From: Candidatus Uhrbacteria bacterium RIFCSPHIGHO2_02_FULL_57_19
GTDB taxonomy: Bacteria; Patescibacteriota; Patescibacteriia; 2-12-FULL-57-11
Length of the DNA: 15,592 nt
Reading direction: 5' to 3'
NCBI GenBank assembly: GCA_001791115.1
Contig: MGDZ01000060.1
Coordinates: 1 to 15,592 of the forward strand
The translations under genes and the position numbers were made by a program. Shown here one piece after another: positions 1-5,831 of the stretch (position 1 is the first letter of the stretch; the number at the start of each line of letters is the position of its first letter). The notes beneath the pieces were generated by a model that saw nothing but the letters and a program-made list of their open reading frames with translations, searched no databases and had not been told where the DNA came from.

Positions 1-1
1 G

Positions 2-490
2 AAAGGCGTCTGGCCGCTTCTCCTGGCGGCGGAGAAACTGCCGGACATTCCGTTTTTGCTCATCGGCGACGGCCCGGAGCTGGCCAACATCGAAGCCCGG
101 ATCAGGGAGCGGAAGTTGGGGAATGTCAAACTGACCGGATTCCTGAGGGGTACGGAACTCACCGACCGTCTGCGAAAAGCGCGGCTTATCGTCATACCCT
201 CGGTCTGGTATGAAAATTATCCATATGCCGCGCTCGAAGCCGCCGCTCTGGGTAAGGCAGTTGTGGCCTCGCGAATCGGCGGCATACCGGAGATCGTCGA
301 AGACGGAACAACCGGGCGGCTGTTCCCGCCGGGCGACGTCCCGGCCATGGTTGACGCCGTCAAGAATTTGTATCAGAATGTCGGGTTGCTGGAACAAATG
401 GGGGAGGCGGCCCGGGAAAAAGTCCGCCGCGAGAATGACCCCCAGGATCACCTGGTGGCCGTCCTGGATATTTATAAGCAAGTATCATGA
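2..490 (+). CDS. Glycosyltransferase, GT4/GT-B type, C-terminal part (5' end outside window)
   Basis: The reading frame is open from base 2, so only the last 162 residues of a larger protein are present. What remains is the C-terminal Rossmann half of a GT-B glycosyltransferase, which binds the nucleotide-sugar donor and acts in the cytoplasm on an envelope glycan or lipid-linked sugar. Visible signs are FLLIGDGPE, a GFL-RG stretch, PSVWYENYP, and the EX7E pair of retaining GT4 enzymes (Glu codons at 212-214 and 236-238) followed by A-LGKAVVAS and GGIPEIVEDG-TG-LFPPGD, the usual donor-site loops. It ends in a KQVS tail. The stop overlaps the next start in an ATGA (487-490), so it is the upstream member of a translationally coupled envelope operon. 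The family is clear. Donor and acceptor cannot be told from this fragment. Confidence 0.93.
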   Translation, partial: KGVWPLLLAAEKLPDIPFLLIGDGPELANIEARIRERKLGNVKLTGFLRGTELTDRLRKARLIVIPSVWYENYPYAALEAAALGKAVVASRIGGIPEIVEDGTTGRLFPPGDVPAMVDAVKNLYQNVGLLEQMGEAAREKVRRENDPQDHLVAVLDIYKQVS

Positions 491-2526
491 CCAGAGCGCG
501 AAACATTTTGTTAAGGAAACTGGCGGCGACCGGATTGGTCGCCGCAATGCTTGGAGCGTCGAATCCGGCGCTTGGAGCGGTTCCCAGCCACCAGAATCCC
601 AAGATCGCCAACTTCTACCTGCGCTGGACCGTTTCCGAGGGCGAGGCCCGCGAGTTGAGTAAGTGGGATGTGGTTTTTTTGGATATGGAGGTGGGGAGCC
701 GGACGCCGGATTCCATTCGGCTGATGCGCAGTCTGAATCCCAACATTAAAATTCTGGCCTACATAACGGCTTCGGAAATTCGCACCGATGCCGCCTCGCT
801 CGGCGCGGCCTCGCCGCTCCGAGCCCGGCTGGCTTCACGCCTAGCGCCCGAGTGGTATCTCTCCGACGCTTCGGGCAACCGCCGCTCGTTTTGGGCCGGA
901 ACTTGGATATTGAACGTCACCGACCGGGCGCCGCTTATCGGAGGAAAACGCTGGAATGATGTGCTTCCGGAATTCGTCCGCGATGAAATCTATTCCACGG
1001 GACTGTGGGACGGAGTGGTTTATGACAACGCCTGGGAAAACATCACCTTTTTCGCCGGCACCAATGTTGATCTTAATCGCGACGGCCGAGCCGAGGGAAT
1101 CCGTGAGGCCGATGAGGCCTGGAGAAGCGGCTTGCGAACCATCTACGCCAAGACGCGGGCGCTTCTTCCGGCCGGCGCCTTGGTAACGGAAAACGACGGA
1201 CCTCTTTACGCCCCGCACGTTTCCGGCCTTCTTTTTGAGAATTTCCCGAGGAACGGCTGGAAGACGACTTTGGACAAGGTGGCCTCGGCCAATTCAACGA
1301 CTCTTACGCCGCGGATCGTGGTGGTCAATTCCAACACCGGGAACACCGGCCGGCGCGAAGATTACAAGAGATTTCGTTTCGGACTGGCTTCGGCGCTGCT
1401 CCACGACGCTTACTACAGTTTTGACTATGGCGACCAAGACCATGGCCAGGCCTGGAGTTACGACGAGTATGGGGCGGTGCTGGGCGCGGCCTTGCCCGGG
1501 CCGGTCAGGGTTGATTCCGGGCCAGGGGTCGGGGTGTGGCGCCGCGACTATGAGCAGGGAGTGGTGGTGGCCAATGCCTCGGCCGAACCCAAAACCATCC
1601 GTTTCCGCGGGGAGGTTGAAAGGTTGCGAGGCACGCAGGATTCCACGGTGAACTCCGGGCTCATCACCGACGAGGTGACTCTTGACCGAGAGGAAGGAAT
1701 TATCCTTCTTCGGCCGCTCGGTAAGATCGTCGGCGCGGCCTTCCGCAACGGAAGTATGGCCCGTGTTTTCAACATTGACGGCCGAGTGGCGCGGGCTGGA
1801 GTCTTTACCTTCGACCGGCGAGCGCCGTCCGGGGCCGAGGTTCTGGTCCGCGATCTGGGCAGCGACGGGGTGGGGGAGACGCTGATTGCCACGAGTAACG
1901 CCCTTGAGGTTCTGGACAACGGAGGACGCAGGATATTCAAAATTTTTCCTTATGGTCAGAGCTTTTCCGGCGGCGTGGCCGCGGCGGTCGGCGACCTCGA
2001 TGGCGACCGGAGGCCGGAGATTGTCACTGTCACGGCGCGCAGCGGCGGGGCTAGGGTGCGCATCCACAACTCTAGGGGCCAGCTTATTAGGCCGGAGTTT
2101 GCGGCCTATGATCCGCGATTTCAGGGGGGAGCGTCAGTGGCTGTCGGCGACCTTGACGGAGACGGCCAAGGGGAGATAGTCATCGGAGCCGGGCCTGGCG
2201 GCGGTCCGCATGTTCGGGTGTTTGATGGAAACGGAAATCTGAAACTTTCCGGTTTCTTCGCCTACGATCCGCGCTTCCGCGGAGGGGTCAGAGTGGCCGC
2301 CGGGGATCTTAATGGAGACGGTAAGGCGGAGATCGTCACCGGCGCCGGGCCTGGCGGCGGTCCGCATGTCCGGGTGTTTGATGGCGGCGGCCGGCCGCAG
2401 AGCGGTTTTTTCGCCTTTGAATCCACCGGCCGCGGAGGCGTCGAGGTCGGAGCTGCCGACACCAACGGTGACGGAATTTCGGAAGTTCTGGCTTTTTCCT
2501 CCGATGTTTTCACGGTAACTCCTTGA
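487..2526 (+). CDS. Secreted GHL-type putative glycoside hydrolase with C-terminal FG-GAP repeats
   Basis: This 679-aa protein starts in an ATGA overlap with the glycosyltransferase. A signal peptide covers residues 1-31 (RKLAATGLVAAMLGASNPALGA), so it is exported. Residues about 38-335 resemble the hypothetical glycosyl hydrolase (GHL15-like) TIM-barrel families: WDVVFLDMEVG, IKILAYI, LWDGVVYDNAWENI, a Ca-loop-like DLNRDG (195-200), LVTENDGP. The acidic residues D66, D180 and E235 are candidate active-site positions, by analogy only. A small beta domain follows (GVWRRDYEQGVVVANAS, 348-410). Residues about 412-679 are FG-GAP/VCBS-type propeller repeats with calcium loops DLDGDR (503), DLDGDG (555), DLNGDG (607) and DTNGDG (658), exactly or almost exactly 52 residues apart, and two copies of GAGPGGGPHVRVFDG. 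It probably cleaves or binds a surface polysaccharide, perhaps the one its operon helps to build. Enzymatic activity is inferred. Confidence 0.85.
   Translation: MTRARNILLRKLAATGLVAAMLGASNPALGAVPSHQNPKIANFYLRWTVSEGEARELSKWDVVFLDMEVGSRTPDSIRLMRSLNPNIKILAYITASEIRTDAASLGAASPLRARLASRLAPEWYLSDASGNRRSFWAGTWILNVTDRAPLIGGKRWNDVLPEFVRDEIYSTGLWDGVVYDNAWENITFFAGTNVDLNRDGRAEGIREADEAWRSGLRTIYAKTRALLPAGALVTENDGPLYAPHVSGLLFENFPRNGWKTTLDKVASANSTTLTPRIVVVNSNTGNTGRREDYKRFRFGLASALLHDAYYSFDYGDQDHGQAWSYDEYGAVLGAALPGPVRVDSGPGVGVWRRDYEQGVVVANASAEPKTIRFRGEVERLRGTQDSTVNSGLITDEVTLDREEGIILLRPLGKIVGAAFRNGSMARVFNIDGRVARAGVFTFDRRAPSGAEVLVRDLGSDGVGETLIATSNALEVLDNGGRRIFKIFPYGQSFSGGVAAAVGDLDGDRRPEIVTVTARSGGARVRIHNSRGQLIRPEFAAYDPRFQGGASVAVGDLDGDGQGEIVIGAGPGGGPHVRVFDGNGNLKLSGFFAYDPRFRGGVRVAAGDLNGDGKAEIVTGAGPGGGPHVRVFDGGGRPQSGFFAFESTGRGGVEVGAADTNGDGISEVLAFSSDVFTVTP
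2188..2384 (+). repeat. Near-identical 41-bp direct repeat inside FG-GAP coding region
   Basis: Bases 2188-2228 and 2344-2384 are identical except for T2214 against C2370. They lie 156 bp (52 codons) apart and encode the same AGPGGGPHVRVFDG block in adjacent propeller blades. Flanking blade DNA is more diverged, so this looks like recent homogenisation or strong codon-level constraint within the repeat. Confidence 0.9.
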
Positions 2527-2528
2527 TT

Positions 2529-4367
2529 ATGATCAACATCGCCGCCAAGCGTCAGAAAACAGATCAGGTTATCAAGGAGCCTGAATCGCGTCCGGTTTTC
2601 GGTCAGGCTGTCGGCCTGTTCACTCTGCCAGCGCGGGCTTTGAGTCATCACGCTGAAAAGCACTACCGGAGCCGGTATCACGGGCGTTACCGCACCCCGC
2701 GCCGGATTTTCGCTTTTGATCTGGCACTCATCGGTCTGGTGCTGATTTTAGCTGTCTTCTCTCTGGCCGAATTTTTGACCCGACCGCTACTGCCGGAAAT
2801 CATCCGAGTGGAGATGGCCGCCAAACCCGGAGCGCCGCGTTCCGGCGACCGGGTGACCCTGGCATTTTCTTATGAAAACCGCAGCCGAGTGGAACAGAAA
2901 GAAGCAGAGATCGCTCTGCGCCTGCCTCGCGGTTTTCTGATGGAACCCGCGGAAATTCCCGGATTTCAGACTGAGACCCAGACCCTTCAAATCGGAGACC
3001 TGGCGCCCGGAGAGGAGGGAAGTTTTGAGATCTCCGGAGCGCTTCTGGCTGTCCCCGGCACGCCGTTCCAGGCGGCGGCGGTCATCTCCGCCAGGGACGG
3101 AAAAACCGGAGCCAGCCGGATTCTGGCCGAGACCTTTACGCTTCCGGTCAGCTCTTCGGCCTTGGCCGTTGATCTCCAAATCCCCCAGACGGCAGTTGGC
3201 GGACAAGAGGTTTCGGCGACCCTGTCCTATCGAAATGAAGGGAACGCGGCCATTGCTGAAGCGATGATCGTGCCCCTTTTGCCGGAAGGAACGGAAATCG
3301 TCGGAAGCCAGCCGGATTTGGTCGAAGGGGTTTGGCGCCTTTTGGATATTGCGCCCGGATCGGCGGGGAGGATGGCGCTCCGCATCCGTCTTCCGGGAGC
3401 GGAGAAGGCGACCGTTGGCGCAAGTTTGTCTTTCCGCGTCGAAGACCAGCTGATTCCCCAAGGAGTGACGGAACGCAAGGTTTCTCTGGTTTCGCCGGCC
3501 GTGACGCTCAGAAGTTCGGCTGACAGGGCCGAGGTCGGGCCGGGAGAAAAGTTGACGCTGCGGATCGAAGCGGAAAACAAGGGGGAGTTCACTCTTCGAA
3601 ACGGGGAATTGCGACTGGACTTTGATCCCGGCCTCGTTGATTTGGATGAGACTCGACCGTTTTTGACTTCCGCGGAAGCGCCGGGGTTGGCTGAATTCCG
3701 CCCGGGAGACCGTCTTAGCGCGGAGATCGTTCTGTCATTGTTGACGGATTTGACCATGACCGGAGAGGAGCCGATGCCGCCGGTTCTTGGTCAGCGTTTG
3801 ACCTTAGTGGGAGAACTGGACGGGTACGGGCGGGTGGTGGCGGCCGAGGAGCAGGTCGAATATCCGGTTCGGAGCGCGCTTCGCTTGCGGGCAGCGGCCC
3901 GTTACTTCACGCCCGAGGGTGAGCAGATCGGCCGGGGGCCCTTGCCGCCGCGGGTGGGGAAGGAGACGCGTTACTGGATTTTTCTCGATATTGAAAGTTC
4001 TCCGGGCGACGCTCGGGAAGTGGTTGTCGAGGGAAAGCTGTCCCGGGGCGTTTCCTGGATTGACCTGCAGAGTGTAGGCGCGCCCGGGGCCGAGCCGATT
4101 GTCTACGATCCAGGAAGGCGGATGGTGCGCTGGAAGATTCCCCGCCTGGGCGGGGCGATTCGGACCGCAACTTACGGCGCGGCCTTTGCCGTGGAATTAT
4201 TGCCAGAGGCCGGACAAGCCGGTGACCTGGCTGCTTTACTTGAAATGGTGACTATCCGAGGAATCGACGATTCGACGGGGAAAGAAATATCGGCAACGGC
4301 TTTGGAGGTAACTACCGAGCTGGCGGCCGACGCCCGGGCGGAAGGGAAATGGAACGTGACAGAATAA
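2529..4367 (+). CDS. Single-pass membrane protein with four Ig-like/DUF11-type extracytoplasmic repeats
   Basis: This protein of about 612 aa has a short cytoplasmic N-terminus rich in His and Arg (HHAEKHYRSRYHGRYRTPRR), one membrane helix (FAFDLALIGLVLILAVFSLAEFL, about residues 62-83), then a long outside region. Four beta-sandwich repeats are visible, each opening with a strand and a 'G-RVTL-FSYEN' or 'G-EVSATLSYRNEGN' motif followed by a 'LP-G' turn. They start near residues 91, 211, 325 and 450 and resemble the DUF11/CARDB Ig-like family. No catalytic motif is seen, so a structural, adhesive or scaffold role at the surface is likely. Start: ATG at 2529 is used here; a TTG at 2523 that overlaps the upstream stop would add two residues and cannot be excluded. 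There is no clear Shine-Dalgarno, so coupling to the upstream gene is probable. It is the last gene of the operon and ends six bases before the terminator stem. Confidence 0.8.
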   Translation: MINIAAKRQKTDQVIKEPESRPVFGQAVGLFTLPARALSHHAEKHYRSRYHGRYRTPRRIFAFDLALIGLVLILAVFSLAEFLTRPLLPEIIRVEMAAKPGAPRSGDRVTLAFSYENRSRVEQKEAEIALRLPRGFLMEPAEIPGFQTETQTLQIGDLAPGEEGSFEISGALLAVPGTPFQAAAVISARDGKTGASRILAETFTLPVSSSALAVDLQIPQTAVGGQEVSATLSYRNEGNAAIAEAMIVPLLPEGTEIVGSQPDLVEGVWRLLDIAPGSAGRMALRIRLPGAEKATVGASLSFRVEDQLIPQGVTERKVSLVSPAVTLRSSADRAEVGPGEKLTLRIEAENKGEFTLRNGELRLDFDPGLVDLDETRPFLTSAEAPGLAEFRPGDRLSAEIVLSLLTDLTMTGEEPMPPVLGQRLTLVGELDGYGRVVAAEEQVEYPVRSALRLRAAARYFTPEGEQIGRGPLPPRVGKETRYWIFLDIESSPGDAREVVVEGKLSRGVSWIDLQSVGAPGAEPIVYDPGRRMVRWKIPRLGGAIRTATYGAAFAVELLPEAGQAGDLAALLEMVTIRGIDDSTGKEISATALEVTTELAADARAEGKWNVTE

Positions 4368-4372
4368 AAAAC

Positions 4373-4404
4373 GGGCGGAAGTCTCGTCGTTGAGACTTCC
4401 GCCC
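4373..4404. terminator. Bidirectional intrinsic terminator between convergent genes
   Basis: Perfect 13-bp inverted repeat (4373-4385 with 4392-4404, arm GGGCGGAAGTCTC) around a 6-base loop. Reading leftward, the stem is followed by GTTTTTTATT, a good U-tract for the minus-strand Cys-rich gene. Reading rightward it is followed by TTCCTTT, a weaker tract for the envelope operon. It lies between the plus-strand stop at 4367 and the minus-strand stop at 4427. Confidence 0.92.
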
Positions 4405-4426
4405 TTCCTTTCGCCCTTGATTAGTG

Positions 4427-5293
4427 TCAGTCGGGGCAGCAGACCGCGCCCATGACTGTCGATGTTCCGCCAGCGCCGGCGTAAAGGCACTCCAGGGCAT
4501 CAGAGACGACGTGCCTCGAGGTCGCGTCGGCGAAATTGCCGATGCCACAGCTTGTTACCGCCGCCTCGGCTCCGCCGCCGCAGATCCAGCTAACAGTGCG
4601 AGCATCGCCGACCTCCCCAGAACAGTCCCCGCAGACATCGTTGGTCGGGCCGATGATGTCGTCTTCGGGACGTCCGGCGCAGATCCGTCGGTCGCACGAG
4701 GCCAGCCAGCGGGGGGTGGCGGAAGGATCATCAGCGCCGCCCCCGGCCCGGTACTCGACGAAGGTGCACAGGTGCAGGCCCGGGCCGCAGATTTGCGCGA
4801 CGCCGCATTGCGTCTCGGCGCCGTCGCAGCCGACCATGCCAGAAGCGGCGTAGGTCTGCTCGACGGAGCAGTCGCTGCAGCGCGGGTCTGGGCAGATCGG
4901 GCCCGAGTCCTCTCCGGCGTCTTCACCAGCGTCTTCTCCGGCGTCCGGTCCGGCATCGGTTCCGGCGTCGGGCTCAGGGCCGGAGTCGTTGCCGGCGTCG
5001 GTTCCCGAATCTTTTCCGGCGTCAGGGCCGCTGTCGATTCCGGAGTCGGGCCCCGAATCCACGCCGGAATCAGGACCGGAATCCAAACCGCTGTCTGTCC
5101 CTGAATCTGTGCCGCCTTCAGGGCAAGCGTCCTGATTTCCGCCGTGAGGAGCGCCATCGGTTCTGGCGTCGTTTCCGCCATCAGGGCATACTTCTCCGCC
5201 ATCCGGGCCCTCTTCCTTCCGCGCTTCGAGAGGAAAGATGAGGGAACATGCCGTTCCCCAGAACAGGAACGCTGTCGCTACGATTTTTTGCAT
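4427..5293 (-). CDS. Secreted Cys-rich protein with D-S/A-G repeat spacer, unknown function
   Basis: I do not recognise a family for this 288-aa protein. It has a hydrophobic export signal at residues 4-22 (IVATAFLFWGTACSLIFPL). C16 sits in a poor lipobox context (GTAC), so a lipoprotein is possible but weak. After a short DGG-rich segment, residues 62-131 are an acidic run of three-residue units, mostly D-S-G or D-A-G with one variable residue between pairs, resembling the spacer repeats of myxobacterial surface proteins and possibly calcium-binding. Residues 134-288 hold 16 cysteines, several as CPDPRCSDC, CGDC or terminal CC, so a disulfide-linked extracellular domain is likely. The gene has its own promoter, 5' hairpin, the strongest RBS in the window and a terminator, suggesting high independent expression. 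Translation of the opposite strand gives a glycine/valine-rich open frame that is only a shadow. Confidence 0.85.
   Translation of the reverse strand: MQKIVATAFLFWGTACSLIFPLEARKEEGPDGGEVCPDGGNDARTDGAPHGGNQDACPEGGTDSGTDSGLDSGPDSGVDSGPDSGIDSGPDAGKDSGTDAGNDSGPEPDAGTDAGPDAGEDAGEDAGEDSGPICPDPRCSDCSVEQTYAASGMVGCDGAETQCGVAQICGPGLHLCTFVEYRAGGGADDPSATPRWLASCDRRICAGRPEDDIIGPTNDVCGDCSGEVGDARTVSWICGGGAEAAVTSCGIGNFADATSRHVVSDALECLYAGAGGTSTVMGAVCCPD
4901..5110 (-). repeat. Codon-phased repeat encoding (D-S/A-G-x) units
   Basis: About 210 bp of degenerate tandem repeats with 6- to 12-bp periodicity, encoding residues 62-131 of the Cys-rich protein. The period is in frame throughout, with one PEP interruption. 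Such DNA is prone to slippage, so its length probably varies between strains (inference). Confidence 0.88.
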
Positions 5294-5298
5294 GTCCT

Positions 5299-5305
5299 CC
5301 TCCTT
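5299..5305 (-). promoter_or_regulatory. Strong Shine-Dalgarno AAGGAGG for the Cys-rich gene
   Basis: Reads AAGGAGG then AGGAC before the ATG at 5293, so spacing is five bases (a second in-line GGAGG-like register is closer). It fixes the start codon. It is unusual here because most other starts in the window have no clear SD. Confidence 0.9.
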
Positions 5306-5315
5306 TTTGTGTAAT

Positions 5316-5344
5316 TTTCCCCTGCCGTTGTCTGATAGGGGAAA
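5316..5344 (-). promoter_or_regulatory. 5'-end stem-loop of the Cys-rich mRNA
   Basis: TTTCCCCT and AGGGGAAA (5316-5323 with 5337-5344) form an 8-bp stem with a 13-base loop. Counting about 7 bases from the predicted -10, transcription would begin at or within a base or two of 5344, so the message would start with this hairpin. A 5'-terminal stem of this kind is known to stabilise some bacterial mRNAs; that role is inferred here. Confidence 0.6.
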
Positions 5345-5350
5345 GGTCGC

Positions 5351-5379
5351 AGTTTACCCCATTTTTCTCTCCTTGTCAA
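5351..5379 (-). promoter_or_regulatory. Sigma-70-like promoter of the Cys-rich gene
   Basis: Perfect -35 TTGACA (5374-5379), 17-bp spacer, -10 TAAACT (5351-5356). It lies inside the 3' end of the HTH gene, and the -10 overlaps that gene's TAA stop. It is the best consensus promoter in the window. Confidence 0.75.
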
Positions 5380-5653
5380 TCCCTTTGTCCAGGACGCGCG
5401 GGTTAGGGGAGTAGAGCGTATTCTTGATTTTCCAGCGCCCGACAAACTGGCCAATTCCCCGCCGTTCCAGTTTGTTTCTGACCGAAGTTTTTTTTTGGGA
5501 CCAGCGCACCAGACTTTCAAAATTAATTTTGTAGCGGTTGCGGACCACCACATAGACCAGCTCTTTGTCGGCGATTGCCCTTCTGACTGTCTGCTGGCTG
5601 ATCCCGAAAAGCCGAGATGCTTCAGAGATGGAAACGCGGATGATCTGGTCCAT
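5354..5653 (-). CDS. Small helix-turn-helix DNA-binding protein (MerR/excisionase-like HTH)
   Basis: This 99-aa protein starts at the ATG of MDQIIRVS. Residues 8-30 form a helix-turn-helix (VSISEASRLFGISQQTVRRAI), followed by a short beta-hairpin-like wing (LVYVVVRNRYKINFESLVRW), as in HTH_17/MerR-type or excisionase-like proteins. The basic C-terminal tail (NKLERRGIGQFVGRWKIKNTLYSPNP) is not part of that domain and resembles, from memory, a family of small CPR HTH proteins. An in-frame upstream start at 5695 would add 14 residues but would put the start codon inside the -35 of the predicted promoter, so I prefer 5653. A perfect 24-bp palindrome just upstream of its promoter is a plausible binding site for this protein or a partner, hence autoregulation. 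A nine-A run on the coding strand (5488-5496) sits between HTH and tail. The Cys-rich gene follows 60 bp downstream on the same strand. Confidence 0.82.
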   Translation of the reverse strand: MDQIIRVSISEASRLFGISQQTVRRAIADKELVYVVVRNRYKINFESLVRWSQKKTSVRNKLERRGIGQFVGRWKIKNTLYSPNPRVLDKGIDKERKMG

Positions 5654-5662
5654 ATGTCTTAC

Positions 5663-5671
5663 TGTGGATAA
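5663..5671 (-). promoter_or_regulatory. DnaA-box nonamer TTATCCACA (box 1)
   Basis: Exact match on the minus strand to the consensus DnaA box TTATCCACA. It overlaps the predicted -10 (TATTAT, 5668-5673) of the HTH promoter, so binding there would be expected to block that promoter. Function is inferred. Confidence 0.55.
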
Positions 5672-5695
5672 TACCCCATGTGTCGTAAAAAGCAA
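5668..5695 (-). promoter_or_regulatory. Predicted promoter of the HTH gene
   Basis: -35 TTGCTT (5690-5695), 16-bp spacer, -10 TATTAT (5668-5673) on the minus strand, giving a short leader before the ATG at 5653. The 24-bp palindrome ends three bases upstream of the -35, and a DnaA nonamer overlaps the -10. Confidence 0.55.
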
Positions 5696-5698
5696 GTA

Positions 5699-5722
5699 TT
5701 TGTATACACATGTGTATACAAA
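5699..5722. promoter_or_regulatory. Perfect 24-bp palindrome, candidate operator
   Basis: Both halves read TTTGTATACACA toward the centre, with no mismatch and no gap. It is AT-rich, has no U-tract, and lies immediately upstream of the HTH gene's promoter in the divergent region. This fits an operator for a dimeric DNA-binding protein, most simply the adjacent HTH protein. The contact has not been shown. Confidence 0.7.
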
Positions 5723-5729
5723 AAGACTA

Positions 5730-5738
5730 TGTGGATAA
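5730..5738 (-). promoter_or_regulatory. DnaA-box nonamer TTATCCACA (box 2)
   Basis: Second exact minus-strand TTATCCACA, 67 bp from box 1 and in the same orientation. The 24-bp palindrome lies between the two boxes. Confidence 0.55.
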
Positions 5739-5769
5739 CTTTGAAGCCGGGCTAAAAAGGCAATCTCTC

Positions 5770-5782
5770 GGAGCTTAGCTCC
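5770..5782. repeat. Short palindrome GGAGCT-T-AGCTCC
   Basis: Six-bp arms around one base in the gap between the DnaA boxes and the sigma-gene promoter. It is followed by GGAAAAAAGGGGG. It may be a minor operator or chance; apart from this I see nothing in 5739-5802. Confidence 0.35.
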
Positions 5783-5802
5783 TGGAAAAAAGGGGGTGAA
5801 TT

Positions 5803-5831
5803 TTGCCTATTTAAAGGCGAATCGTTATACT
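5803..5831 (+). promoter_or_regulatory. Sigma-70-like promoter of the sigma-factor operon
   Basis: -35 TTGCCT (5803-5808), 17-bp spacer, -10 TATACT (5826-5831). Transcription would start near 5838, three bases before the second arm of the nested inverted repeat, giving a leader of about 228 nt. The -10 itself lies within the outermost arm of that repeat. I see no better promoter in 5739-6065. Confidence 0.6.

Noticed and set aside
1294..2067. 257-codon minus-strand open frame
   Set aside because: It lies wholly inside the GHL/FG-GAP gene, has no recognisable domain, and is explained by the high GC content.
4424..5104. 226-codon plus-strand open frame rich in Gly, Val and Ser
   Set aside because: It is the mirror of the D-S/A-G repeat on the minus strand. 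The minus-strand gene has a signal peptide, promoter, SD and terminator; this frame has none.
4901..5110. Repetitive DNA as a CRISPR array
   Set aside because: The period is 6-12 bp, in frame and protein-coding, with no unique spacers of 30 bp or so and no cas genes.
5240..5293. Lipoprotein signal in the Cys-rich protein
   Set aside because: GTAC lacks the usual Leu/Val/Ile at -3, and hydrophobic residues continue after the Cys. Not excluded, but not called.
5278..5553. 91-codon minus-strand frame as a frameshift extension of the HTH protein
   Set aside because: It is in the +1 frame relative to the HTH gene, whereas the A-AAA-AAA heptamer favours -1, and it overlaps the start of the Cys-rich gene.
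5354..5695. Longer HTH protein starting at 5695
   Set aside because: That start would coincide with the predicted -35 and adds 14 residues unrelated to the HTH fold; the ATG at 5653 precedes the domain naturally.
5654..5802. Chromosomal origin of replication
   Set aside because: There are only two DnaA nonamers, and no dnaA, dnaN or other replication gene in the window. Kept only as a regulatory possibility.
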